Part shown: in pieces, positions 7,864 through 15,634 of the stretch
How the letters are laid out: every line of letters starts with the position of its first letter
How positions within the stretch are numbered: position 1 is the first letter of the stretch
Source of the DNA: Devosia sp.
Lineage (GTDB): Bacteria > Pseudomonadota > Alphaproteobacteria > Rhizobiales > Devosiaceae
Length of the DNA: 39,426 bases
Assembly: GCF_030689745.1 (NCBI RefSeq)
Contig: NZ_JAUYGL010000131.1
Span: 1 to 39,426, forward strand
Reading direction: 5' to 3'
Notes under the pieces: generated by a model
What the model was told of the DNA's origin: nothing
The model's database searches: none
What the model saw: the letters and a program-made list of their open reading frames with translations, nothing else
Position numbers and translations under genes: made by a program

Positions 7864-9060
7864 ATGACCATCACCGCCACCATCACCAGCCTTGGCCATA
7901 AGGGCGAGGGCGTCGCCGAAATCGACGGCCGCAAGGTCTTCGTGCCGCTCGCCCTGCCTGGCGAGCGCGTCGAGATCGCCCTTGACGGTGATCGGGGCAC
8001 ACTGCTCGGCGTGGTGGCGCCGGCAGAAAACCGCATCGAACCCTTCTGCCCGCATTTCGGCGCCTGCGGCGGCTGCCAGCTCCAGCACATGGACCGGACC
8101 AGCTATGAAGCCTTCAAGATCGGCCTGATCGAGACGCCGCTGCGCTTTGCCGGCATTGAAGTGCCGGTCGCCCGCTTTATCGATGCAGCCGGCGACGGCC
8201 GGCGCCGTGCCACCCTGCATGCCCGCCGCGAAGGCGTCGGCTATATGCGCGCCCGCAGCCATGAGGTGCACGATCTGGACGTCTGCCCCATTCTGGTGCC
8301 GGCTCTGGCCAAGGCGCCCGATATCGCGCGGGCGGTGTTCCAGGCCGTGGGCGAGGCCGATGTCAGCATCGTCGCCAGCCTGTCGGGTCTCGACGTCGCC
8401 ATCCGCACCGAAAAAAAGCAGGCCCGACACGATCGCGTGGCGCCGCTGGTGGCACGCTTCAAACTAGCGCGGCTGGCGCTCAATGGTGACATGGTGCTGC
8501 AGGCCCAGCCTCCCATCATCGAAATGGGCCGGGCCCGGGTGGAATTGCCGATCGGGGCCTTTTTGCAGGCCACTGCCGCTGCCGAAAACCTGCTGGCGGA
8601 TTATGTGCTCGGCGCGCTCGACCGCAAGGCCAAGACGGTCGCCGACCTGTTCTGCGGCCTGGGGCCCTTTGCGCTGCGGCTGGCCGAACAGCGGCCGGTA
8701 ATGGCGTTTGACAATGACAGGCCATCCATTGCCGCGCTCGATCACGCCCGCCGCTTTACCAAGGGGCTGCGCGAGATCACCGCCAAGGCCCAGGATCTGT
8801 TCCGCGACCCCCTGACCCAGTACGAGCTCAACTATGATTTCGTGGTGCTCGATCCGCCCCGCTCCGGCGCCGAGGCGCAGGTCAGGGAACTGGCCCTGTC
8901 CAAGGTCAAGACCATTGTCATGGCGGCCTGCGACCCGCGCACCTTCGCCCGCGACGCCGCCATTCTCATCGCCGGCGGCTATACGATGAGCGATCTGGTG
9001 GCGGTGGACCAGTTTACCCAGTCCACCCATATTGAAATGGCGGCCACATTTCGCCGCTAA
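7864..9060 (+). CDS. Class I SAM-dependent RNA methyltransferase, TrmA/RlmC/RlmD family
   Basis: 398 aa; predicted to methylate C5 of a uridine in rRNA or tRNA. An N-terminal TRAM-like segment (1-55) is followed by the [4Fe-4S] cysteines C62, C68, C71 and C141. The Rossmann fold carries ADLFCGLGPF and VLDPPRSG, and the catalytic cysteine is probably C356 in ACDPRTFARD. The ATG at 7864 gives the standard N-terminus; no Shine-Dalgarno is visible and a stem-loop abuts the start. The exact RNA target (U747 or U1939 of 23S, or U54 of tRNA) cannot be decided here. Confidence 0.9.
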   Translation: MTITATITSLGHKGEGVAEIDGRKVFVPLALPGERVEIALDGDRGTLLGVVAPAENRIEPFCPHFGACGGCQLQHMDRTSYEAFKIGLIETPLRFAGIEVPVARFIDAAGDGRRRATLHARREGVGYMRARSHEVHDLDVCPILVPALAKAPDIARAVFQAVGEADVSIVASLSGLDVAIRTEKKQARHDRVAPLVARFKLARLALNGDMVLQAQPPIIEMGRARVELPIGAFLQATAAAENLLADYVLGALDRKAKTVADLFCGLGPFALRLAEQRPVMAFDNDRPSIAALDHARRFTKGLREITAKAQDLFRDPLTQYELNYDFVVLDPPRSGAEAQVRELALSKVKTIVMAACDPRTFARDAAILIAGGYTMSDLVAVDQFTQSTHIEMAATFRR

Positions 9061-9167
9061 ATGGTCATCTTTAAGCTGGCAACCAATGCGCATTTGACGG
9101 CGTTGGGTAAGCATTCAGCAATCATGAGCGACTGCCTTGGGCGCGAGCCGTCGTGATGGAGAACACC

Positions 9168-9563
9168 ATGCATATCTTGAAAACCAGCCTTGTCGTTACT
9201 GCCCTGTGTGCCGGCTTTGCCATTCCGGCCGTGTCTGCCCAGGAAGTTGTCCCGAGCGGAACATTCGTTGACGAATACGGCACTTCATTTGAGTTTCAGC
9301 CCTGTGGCGAAACCGGCACCACCTTGTGTGCCACGCTGACCAATCTTGAAGGCAGGTCGGCAACTGAACAAAACCTGGCCTTTGTTGGTCAGCAGGTCAT
9401 GCAAGCCGAGCAGATCGCTCCCAATGAGTGGAAGGGCGAGCTGGTTGCTGGCGACATGAGCGCCGCAGCGACCATTACCCTGGTCAGCGACCAGACCGTC
9501 GAGATCCAGGGTTGCCGCGCGGCCATTCTGTGTCAGACCCTGGCCTATAACAAAGCATCCTGA
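9168..9563 (+). CDS. Small exported DUF2147-like protein
   Basis: 131 aa. A Sec signal peptide of about 23 residues (hydrophobic core VVTALCAGFAIPA, cleavage after VSA) is followed by a mature domain with four cysteines. The pattern GTFVDEYGTSFEFQPCG ... LCATLTNLEG ... GCRAAILCQT resembles DUF2147 proteins of the periplasm. The ATG at 9168 is chosen because GGAG lies 6 nt upstream; GTG 9153 and ATG 9156 are alternatives. Function unknown. A terminator shared with the converging gene follows. Confidence 0.75.
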   Translation: MHILKTSLVVTALCAGFAIPAVSAQEVVPSGTFVDEYGTSFEFQPCGETGTTLCATLTNLEGRSATEQNLAFVGQQVMQAEQIAPNEWKGELVAGDMSAAATITLVSDQTVEIQGCRAAILCQTLAYNKAS

Positions 9564-9578
9564 CACGGCCTGACGCGA

Positions 9579-9604
9579 AACCCCGGGCCGATCCCGGGGG
9601 TTTT
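9579..9604. terminator. Terminator between converging genes
   Basis: Stem AACCCCGGG (9579-9587) with CCCGGGGGTT (9593-9602) and a CCGAT loop, followed by TTTT on the plus strand. It serves the DUF2147-like gene. On the minus strand it lies just past the TIM-barrel gene stop at 9607 and could also end that operon. Confidence 0.75.
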
Positions 9605-9606
9605 GG

Positions 9607-10431
9607 TCAGCAGATCGTTGCCACGCGCTCCTTGATGACCGCGAGCACTTCATCGCCGGGGCGCTTCCACCAATTGTCCTGGCTGAAGATTTCCACTTCT
9701 TGCGGCCCGAAAAAGCCAGCGTCTTCAATCATCTTGCGGATGGCGGGGAGATCGATGACGCCATCGCCCATCATGCCGCGATCGAGCAGCATGTCCTTGG
9801 TCGGCACCAGCCAGTCGCAGATGTGATGGGCGAAGATGCGCTTCATACGGCCGGCGCGGGCAATGGCCTGTGCCAGCCGCGGGTCCCACCAGACATGGTA
9901 GACGTCTATGGCCACCCCGACGGTTTCGCCCAGCGTCTCGCAGATGTCGAGCGCCTGGTCGATGGTGTTCACGCAGGCCCGGTCGGCGGCATACATGGGG
10001 TGCAGCGGCTCGATGGCGATCTTGACGCCCGAGGCTTTCGCATGCGGCAGCATGGCGGCAATGCCGTCGCTGACCATCTGCCGGGCGCCCGGCAAGTCCT
10101 TGGAACTGCCCGGTAATCCGCCCACGACCAGCACGAGGCAATCGGCATTCAGCGCCGCTGCTTCATCGATGGCGCGCAAATTGTCGTCGATCTGGGCTTT
10201 GCGACCCTCGGCGGTTTCGGCCGGGAACATGCCGCCCCGGCAGACCCCGGTAACCTGGATCTTGTTGTCGCGCACAATGCGCGCGGCTTCATCAAGGCCA
10301 ATGGCGGCGATCTGGTCGCGCCAAGGTGATATGGCGGTTATGCCGGCCCGCAGGCAGCCGTCCACGGCTTCGGCGAAGCCCCAGACCTGGCGGGTGGTGG
10401 CAAGGTTCAGCGAGATAGAACGTTGGGTCAT
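9607..10431 (-). CDS. TIM-barrel sugar phosphate isomerase/epimerase-like protein (AP_endonuc_2 family)
   Basis: 274 aa, cytosolic. Likely metal ligands of the xylose-isomerase-like barrel are E141 (AIEPLHP), D176/H179 (AIDVYHVWW), H202 or H203 (FAHHICDW) and E247 (EVEIFS). It should isomerise, epimerise or dehydrate a keto-sugar; the substrate is unknown. It is the last gene of a three-gene minus-strand operon, with an ATGA 4-nt overlap with the DUF993 gene, so translation is probably coupled. Confidence 0.87.
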   Translation of the reverse strand: MTQRSISLNLATTRQVWGFAEAVDGCLRAGITAISPWRDQIAAIGLDEAARIVRDNKIQVTGVCRGGMFPAETAEGRKAQIDDNLRAIDEAAALNADCLVLVVGGLPGSSKDLPGARQMVSDGIAAMLPHAKASGVKIAIEPLHPMYAADRACVNTIDQALDICETLGETVGVAIDVYHVWWDPRLAQAIARAGRMKRIFAHHICDWLVPTKDMLLDRGMMGDGVIDLPAIRKMIEDAGFFGPQEVEIFSQDNWWKRPGDEVLAVIKERVATIC

Positions 10432-11600
10432 GGCGTTAGCACAATGTTAACATCAAGCACTGCTTTCATGCGTTTGACGGCAAGATCGGGATCGCTGAGC
10501 ACCCGCGCCTTGTCAGCCAGCCGGAACAGCTCGCTCAGATGCTGCACCGAGCGCGTCGATTGCTGGCCGCCCACCATCTGGAAGTGGTCCTGCAGCCCGT
10601 TGAGGTAGGCGAGGAACACCACGCCCGTCTTGTAGAAGCGGGTCGGGGCGGCAAAGATATGCCGGCTCAGCGGCACGGTGGGTTCGAGCAGGTCGAAGAA
10701 TTCTTGTGTTTTGCCCTTGCCCAGCGCGGCCAGAGCCGCCGAGGCGGCCGGCGCGATGGCGTCGAAAATGCCCAGTAGCGCGTGGGAATAGCCTTCGCTG
10801 TCCCCGGCGATGAGCTCAGCATAGTTGAAATCGTCGCCGGTATACATCTTGACGCTAGCGGGGAGCCGCCGGCGCATGGCGATTTCCTTTTCTGCCGAGA
10901 GCAGCGAAACCTTGATGCCATCGACCTTGTCGGCATGGGCGACGATGACGTCGAGGCACACATCCATGGCGGCGAGGTGGTCGGCCCTGCCCCAATAGCC
11001 CTCAAGGGCCGGATCGAACATTTCGCCGAGCCAGTGCAGGATGACGGGCTGTTTGACCTGGGAGAGAATGCGGCCATAGACCCTGACATAGTCGTCCGGC
11101 GACTTGGCGACAGCGGCCAGCGCGCGGCTCGCCATCAGGATGACGCGCCCGCCTTCGGCTTCGACGAACCCGACCTGCTCCTCATAGGCGGCGATGATCT
11201 GGTCGATGGTGACATCGGGGCCGGGCAGCAGGTGATCGGTGCCGGCGCCATAGGCGATCAGCGCATCGTCGCGCGTGCGCGCCTCGGCCTGGGCGCGACG
11301 GATCAGCTCCTGCGCCTCGGCCCAGCCCAGACCCATGCCGCGCTGGGCGGTGTCCATGGCTTCGGCAACGCCAAGGCCGAGATCCCACATGCGGTGGCGG
11401 AATTTGAGCGTGGTGTCCCAGTCAATCGCCGGCGTCAGCCAGGGATCGTTGCTGGCCAGCGGATCGGCCACGACGTGGGCGGCAGAATAGGCGATGCGAT
11501 TGAAGTCGCTGGCCTTGTGCTTGACGAAGGGAATTGGGGTGCCGGTCAGCGTGTAAGGCGTGATGGACCGGTCGGGATTGGGCAGGTTGATTGTGGGCAT
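10428..11600 (-). CDS. DUF993 family protein, DHDPS/aldolase-like TIM barrel
   Basis: 390 aa. The family is related to dihydrodipicolinate synthase-type class I aldolases but I know of no firm characterisation. Barrel-like features are a GAGTDHLLPGPDV loop (118-130), QPVILHWLGEMFD (184-196) where DHDPS proteins have a YN-P segment, and VDGIKVS (226-232). K230 in GIK is at the place of the Schiff-base lysine in the family, so lyase or aldolase chemistry is inferred. The start at 11600 has CGGAG 7 nt upstream; an in-frame extension to 11663 would run into the palindromic repeat. It lies between a dehydrogenase and an isomerase in one operon. Confidence 0.85.
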   Translation of the reverse strand: MPTINLPNPDRSITPYTLTGTPIPFVKHKASDFNRIAYSAAHVVADPLASNDPWLTPAIDWDTTLKFRHRMWDLGLGVAEAMDTAQRGMGLGWAEAQELIRRAQAEARTRDDALIAYGAGTDHLLPGPDVTIDQIIAAYEEQVGFVEAEGGRVILMASRALAAVAKSPDDYVRVYGRILSQVKQPVILHWLGEMFDPALEGYWGRADHLAAMDVCLDVIVAHADKVDGIKVSLLSAEKEIAMRRRLPASVKMYTGDDFNYAELIAGDSEGYSHALLGIFDAIAPAASAALAALGKGKTQEFFDLLEPTVPLSRHIFAAPTRFYKTGVVFLAYLNGLQDHFQMVGGQQSTRSVQHLSELFRLADKARVLSDPDLAVKRMKAVLDVNIVLTP

Positions 11601-11627
11601 CGAAGGGCTCCGAAGTCTCAACAAACT

Positions 11628-11679
11628 CGGTGTCATCCCCGCGAAGGATGGGCCCCGGCTCAAGGCCGGGGTGACACCG
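11628..11679. repeat. REP-like extragenic palindrome
   Basis: The outer arms CGGTGTCA(T)CCCC and GGGGTGACACCG pair with one bulge, and inner CCCCGG/CCGGGG arms make a second stem. The GTGTCATCCCCGCGAAGG ... CCGGGGTGACAC pattern is a common alphaproteobacterial intergenic repeat. Here it lies between the first and second genes of the minus-strand operon. Confidence 0.7.
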
Positions 11680-11714
11680 TGGGTGGGGTGAGGGTGTGCC
11701 TCACATGACGTGTG

Positions 11715-12866
11715 TCAGAATTCGAGCTTCGGCACATCGAGCCAGCGGCGTTCGGCCCAGCTCTTGAGGCCGAGTTCGGCCAGCTGCACGCCCTTGGCGC
11801 CGGCTTCGAGGCCATATTCCCATGGCGCATCCTCGGCGACGTGGCGCAGGAACATTTCCCACTGGGCCTTGAAGCCGTTCTGGGCCGGCCAGTTGTCCGG
11901 CACTTCTTCCCAGTCTTCAAAAAAGTTCATGGTCTGGGGCTGATCGGGGTTCCAAACCGGCTTTGGCGTGTTGACGCGATGCTGGCTCCAGCACTTGTGC
12001 AGGCCCGCCACCGCCGAGCCATGCGTACCATCGACATGGAAGGTCACCAGATCGTCGCGCCGGACGCGGGTGGTCCAGCTCGAATTGATCTGGGCGATCA
12101 CGCCGCCTTCCAGCTCGAACGTGGCATAGGCCGCGTCATCGGTATCGGCCTTGAAGCGCTTGCCGTTCTCGTCAACGCGCTCGGGAATGTGCGTCGCGCC
12201 GAGGCAGGAGACGGCTTTGACTTCGCCGAAGAGATTGTCGAGCACATAGCGCCAGTGGCACAGCATATCGAGAATGATGCCGCCGCCATCCTTCTTGCGG
12301 TAGTTCCAGCTGGGGCGCTGCGATGGCTGCCAGTCACCCTCGAACACCCAATAGCCGAACTCGCCGCGTACCGACAGGATATCGCCGAAAAAGCCGCTGT
12401 CGCGCAGCATTTTCAGCTTCATCAGGCCGGGCAGGAACAGCTTGTCCTGCACCACGCCATGCTTGAGACCCGAGGCGCGGGCCGTCTTGGCCAGATTGAC
12501 CGCGATATCCAGGCTGTCCGAGGTCGGCTTCTCGCAATAGACATGCTTGCCGGCGGCCAGCGCCTTTTCGATCAGGCTGGCGCGCATCAGCGTGGTGCCG
12601 GCGTCAAAAAACACCGTGTCTTCGGGATTGGCCAGCGCCGCATCAAGATCGCTGCTCCAGCGCTTGAGGTCGTGCTTTTTCGCCAGGCGCTCGATCTTGT
12701 CGGCGTCGCGGCCGACAATGATCGGGTCCACCACCAGCCGGTCGCCATTGGACAGCATGACGCCACCCTGGTCCCGAATTGCCAAAATGGAGCGCACCAG
12801 GTGCTGATTATAGCCCATGCGTCCGGTCACTCCGTGCATGATCAGGCCAAGCCGCTTATCCGCCAT
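11715..12866 (-). CDS. Gfo/Idh/MocA family oxidoreductase (first gene of the DUF993 operon)
   Basis: 383 aa. The NAD(P)-binding region reads GVTGRMG (12-18), CEKP (111-114) carries the catalytic lysine, and GGGIILDMLCH (194-204) gives the D200/H204 pair. Predicted to oxidise or reduce a hydroxyl of a sugar, sugar acid or glycoside. GGAG lies 8 nt upstream of the ATG. It is followed by a REP-like palindrome, DUF993 and a TIM-barrel isomerase on the same strand. A perfect inverted repeat at 12895-12910, 29 nt upstream of the start, is the likely operator. Confidence 0.92.
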   Translation of the reverse strand: MADKRLGLIMHGVTGRMGYNQHLVRSILAIRDQGGVMLSNGDRLVVDPIIVGRDADKIERLAKKHDLKRWSSDLDAALANPEDTVFFDAGTTLMRASLIEKALAAGKHVYCEKPTSDSLDIAVNLAKTARASGLKHGVVQDKLFLPGLMKLKMLRDSGFFGDILSVRGEFGYWVFEGDWQPSQRPSWNYRKKDGGGIILDMLCHWRYVLDNLFGEVKAVSCLGATHIPERVDENGKRFKADTDDAAYATFELEGGVIAQINSSWTTRVRRDDLVTFHVDGTHGSAVAGLHKCWSQHRVNTPKPVWNPDQPQTMNFFEDWEEVPDNWPAQNGFKAQWEMFLRHVAEDAPWEYGLEAGAKGVQLAELGLKSWAERRWLDVPKLEF

Positions 12867-12894
12867 TTCAATATCTCCAAGACACCGTCGGTGT

Positions 12895-12910
12895 GTAACT
12901 GATTAGTTAC
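12895..12910. promoter_or_regulatory. Candidate operator GTAACT-N4-AGTTAC
   Basis: Perfect 6+6 inverted repeat with a 4-nt spacer, 29 nt upstream of the Gfo/Idh/MocA start. It has the same layout as the sites at 18991 (ABC operon) and 13837 (tctCBA, one mismatch). The regulator is not encoded in the window. Confidence 0.6.
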
Positions 12911-12972
12911 TTAGATATACGTGCCGGCAAGCCTACGTCAAGCCGCTATTGTTGAAAACTGCCTGGAGCGGC

Positions 12973-13713
12973 TCACACGCCCAAGGCCATTTTCAGGCCG
13001 ATCACGCCCAGAAAAACCAGGATCAGGCGGTCAAAGGCCCGCCGGCTGAGCTTGCTGCTGGCCCAGTGGCCGAGCGGCATGATGGCCAGGATCGGGATCA
13101 GCGCCAGCACGCCCTGCAGCAACCAGAGCGGCTGCATGACCCCAGCCACCCACAGTGCCGGCAATTGCACCACCGCATACAGCAAGAACATGGCAGAGAC
13201 GGCAAACACATGGGCAGAGCGCTCGAGCCCCATGGCATGAATGAAAGTCACCGTGATCGGGGAGGAGATCCCAGTGGCCCCCTGCAATGCGCCGGCGCCC
13301 ACCCCGGCCAGCGGCCCGAAACGCCTGGCCATGGCGGGGCTGAGTATCCAGTGCGGCGTGGCCAGTCGCATGGCGACATAGGCCAGAAGGATGACGCCGA
13401 GCACCAGTACCAGCAGTCGTTCGGGCAAGCTGGTCAGGGCCCAGGTGCCCACGCCGATGCCGAGGACCCCGCCCGCCAGAAACAGCGGCATGAAGGCGAG
13501 CTGCGGCGATTTGACTTCAGTGCGAAAGCGCCAGACTTGCCAGGCATTGGTGGCAATCAGCGGCACAACCATCAGGCCGACGGCATGCTGCAACCCGAAC
13601 GCCGTGGTGAGCACGGGTAGCGCGATCAGCGGCAGCCCCATGCCGGTGGCACCCTTGACAAAACCCCCGCCACCCAATGCCAGGGCGATGATCAATACCG
13701 ACGTTAAATCCAT
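12973..13713 (-). CDS. TauE/SafE family membrane permease
   Basis: 246 aa, about eight hydrophobic segments. The family repeat is visible at the N-terminus (GGGGFVKGATGMGLPLIALP) and again near residue 145 (GAGALQGATGISSPITVTF). Members export sulfite, sulfoacetate or other small organosulfur or organic anions; the substrate cannot be told here. The ATG at 13713 is preferred; a TTG four codons upstream is the alternative and the Shine-Dalgarno is weak for both. It lies between the DUF993 operon and tctCBA and is transcribed away from tctC. Confidence 0.88.
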   Translation of the reverse strand: MDLTSVLIIALALGGGGFVKGATGMGLPLIALPVLTTAFGLQHAVGLMVVPLIATNAWQVWRFRTEVKSPQLAFMPLFLAGGVLGIGVGTWALTSLPERLLVLVLGVILLAYVAMRLATPHWILSPAMARRFGPLAGVGAGALQGATGISSPITVTFIHAMGLERSAHVFAVSAMFLLYAVVQLPALWVAGVMQPLWLLQGVLALIPILAIMPLGHWASSKLSRRAFDRLILVFLGVIGLKMALGV

Positions 13714-13836
13714 AATCCCAGTCAACCTTCCAACTTCCTTGTGGCGCAGCCGTTTCGGTGAACCGGCCCCCCATTATTGCGTCGTCACGGCTCGGCCTGC
13801 CGCCGCGGCCCGGTTTCCGGCGGGTGCCGGCGAAAA

Positions 13837-13852
13837 GTCACCATCTGGTTAC
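13837..13852. promoter_or_regulatory. Candidate operator GTCACC-N4-GGTTAC upstream of tctC
   Basis: 6+6 inverted repeat with one mismatch and a 4-nt spacer, the layout seen at 12895 and 18991. It lies 92-107 nt upstream of the tctC ATG and 7 nt before a TTGACA (13860-13865) that could be a -35 box. No convincing -10 is seen. An 8-bp palindrome TGGTACCA (13878-13885) is also present. Weaker than the other two copies. Confidence 0.4.
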
Positions 13853-13943
13853 TTGTGGATTGACATCGCAGATATGTTGGTACCAGTCTAGGTGCCGGGC
13901 CAACCGATAATAATCAGCCCGACCACTTTTAAGGAGGCTCATC

Positions 13944-14984
13944 ATGAAGCGCACAATGCGACTTCTGCTGACCTGCAGTGCCGCGACGGTGCTGCTTGGT
14001 ACGACTATGACATTTGCGCAGGAATGGAAGCCCGATCGCCCGATCAATCTGATCGTGCCGTGGGGTGCCGGTGGCTCCACCGATCAGGTGACCCGCGTCA
14101 CCGCGCCAATCCTGGCCGAAGCACTGGGCGTCGACATTGTCGTCGTCAACCAGCCGGGCGCCTCGGGCGCCATTGGCACACAGGAAGTGCTCAACGCCCC
14201 GCATGACGGTTACACCTGGACCGCCAATGCCATCGCCAACAACGCCACCTATTCGGTGTCGGGCCTGCTCGAAGATACCAATATCGACGACTGGCATATC
14301 TATCTTTCGGTCGCCAATGTGCCGGTGGTCAGTGTGCCTGCCGACAGCCAGTTCACCGATTTCGGCGAATTGCTGGCGGCGTTCCAGTCCGATGGCGGGC
14401 GTGGTGTCACCGTTGCCACCGCCGGTATCACCTCCTCGGGCGGCACGGCCATCGCCGCGCTCTCCGATGCCGCAGGCGGCTTCGAATACAATATGGTCAC
14501 CTATGACGGCGGCGGGCCGGCTGCCATCGCGGTCGCCTCCGGCGAAGCCATGGTCACCACCCAGCTGGCCGTGGAACAGACCGAACTGATCCGGGGCGGT
14601 CGTCTGCGGGCACTCGCCGTGCTGTCGGACAAGCCGCTGCTGCTCGATGGCGTTGATCCGATTCCCCCGATCACCGACTGGCTGCCCGAGATGGGGCTCG
14701 CCCCCGATTATTTCGGCATTTTCATCCCCGCCGATGCGCCCGCCGAAGTGCTGGCTACGGTCGACAAGATCTGGGCCGAAAAGGTGATGAACGCCCCCGA
14801 ACTCAAGGCCTATGCCGAGAATTTCGGTGCGGTTTTCGCGCCATCCTATGGTGCCGAAGCCCGCGCGCTGGCCATGCCGGTGGTGATTCTGGAAGCCTGT
14901 TCGGCCATGGAACGCGGCGAAGCCGCCAATGATCCGTCCACCATCGGCATTGACTGCGAGACCCGCACCGAAGTGGGCATGTAG
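13944..14984 (+). CDS. tctC: Tripartite tricarboxylate transporter substrate-binding protein (TctC/Bug family)
   Basis: 346 aa. A Sec signal peptide (about 1-25, MKRTMRLLLTCSAATVLLG ... FAQ) is followed by the Bug-family opening RPINLIVPWGAGGSTDQVTR, then VVVNQPGASGAIGTQEV and GGSGTAIA-like glycine loops. It is the periplasmic binder for a carboxylate or related anion, delivering to TctAB. A strong AAGGAGG lies 6 nt upstream. An 11-bp stem-loop follows the stop and may stabilise its mRNA over that of the membrane genes. The substrate is not deducible, since Bug proteins bind very varied ligands. Confidence 0.93.
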   Translation: MKRTMRLLLTCSAATVLLGTTMTFAQEWKPDRPINLIVPWGAGGSTDQVTRVTAPILAEALGVDIVVVNQPGASGAIGTQEVLNAPHDGYTWTANAIANNATYSVSGLLEDTNIDDWHIYLSVANVPVVSVPADSQFTDFGELLAAFQSDGGRGVTVATAGITSSGGTAIAALSDAAGGFEYNMVTYDGGGPAAIAVASGEAMVTTQLAVEQTELIRGGRLRALAVLSDKPLLLDGVDPIPPITDWLPEMGLAPDYFGIFIPADAPAEVLATVDKIWAEKVMNAPELKAYAENFGAVFAPSYGAEARALAMPVVILEACSAMERGEAANDPSTIGIDCETRTEVGM

Positions 14985-15009
14985 CCGACGCTGACACACC
15001 CCTGTCTGC

Positions 15010-15035
15010 GGCCCGGCGGGACCACCCGCCGGGCC
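15010..15035 (+). other. Intercistronic stem-loop after tctC
   Basis: Perfect 11-bp stem GGCCCGGCGGG/CCCGCCGGGCC with an ACCA loop, 25 nt after the tctC stop and 27 nt before tctB. Only a weak T-rich tail (GATTTCT) follows, so it is more likely an mRNA stabiliser or attenuator than a full terminator. Confidence 0.65.
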
Positions 15036-15062
15036 CGATTTCTGCAATGAGATGAATTGCCC

Positions 15063-15617
15063 ATGGTCGAACAATCCCCCGACGCCGCGCCATTACCGCC
15101 TGCCGATGAGGCCGTGCCTCCCGCCATGATCAAAGCCGATCTGGCCGCCGGCCTGTTCTTTGTCGTGCTGGCGGCGGCGACCCTGTTTGGCTCCTGGACC
15201 ATGGATCGCCTTGAGGCACGCCGCATCAATCCAATGACCGCGCCGGGCCTGGTGCCCGGGCTGCTCAGCGCGGCGCTGCTGGTCTGCGGCGTAATTCTGA
15301 CGCTGCGCTCGCTCCGCACCCCGGCGCCCGAGGGCTGGCGCGACCTTGGCCGCGCCATTGTCTCGTCCGGGGCGCAGCGCGCCGGCGCCGTGCTGGTGCT
15401 GACCCTCGTCTATTCGCTGGTGCTGGTCGGCCTGCTGCCGTTCTGGCTGGCCACCGGGGTCTTTGTGTTCGCCTTTGTCCTGGTGTTCGAAGCCTGGCTG
15501 GCCGCGCCGCGGCACCCCCTGCTGCGTACCCTGCCCTGGGCATTCGGGCTCGCCGTGGTGACCGCTGCCGTGGTCACCCTGGTGTTTGAGCGCCTGTTTC
15601 TCGTGCGTCTACCGTGA
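15063..15617 (+). CDS. tctB: Tripartite tricarboxylate transporter small membrane subunit TctB
   Basis: 184 aa with four hydrophobic segments (about 25-45, 66-84, 103-140, 156-175) and the RRINPMTAPGLVPGLLSA signature near 54-71, typical of TctB. It pairs with TctA in the inner membrane. ATG 15063 is preferred over an in-frame TTG two codons upstream; the Shine-Dalgarno is weak. tctA follows after 17 nt. Confidence 0.9.
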   Translation: MVEQSPDAAPLPPADEAVPPAMIKADLAAGLFFVVLAAATLFGSWTMDRLEARRINPMTAPGLVPGLLSAALLVCGVILTLRSLRTPAPEGWRDLGRAIVSSGAQRAGAVLVLTLVYSLVLVGLLPFWLATGVFVFAFVLVFEAWLAAPRHPLLRTLPWAFGLAVVTAAVVTLVFERLFLVRLP

Positions 15618-15634
15618 CCGGAGTTTAATGAAGC

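Noticed and set aside
9061..9152. TTGACG ... AGCAAT as a promoter for the DUF2147-like gene
   Set aside because: Spacing is right but the -10 is poor; not enough to annotate.
13878..13885. TGGTACCA palindrome upstream of tctC as a FadR-type operator
   Set aside because: Only 8 bp with wrong spacing for TGGT-N3-ACCA; too short to support alone.
13929..15074. Long antisense frame opposite tctC
   Set aside because: It is His/Gly/Asp-rich with no recognisable domain, and mirrors third-position GC of the real gene.
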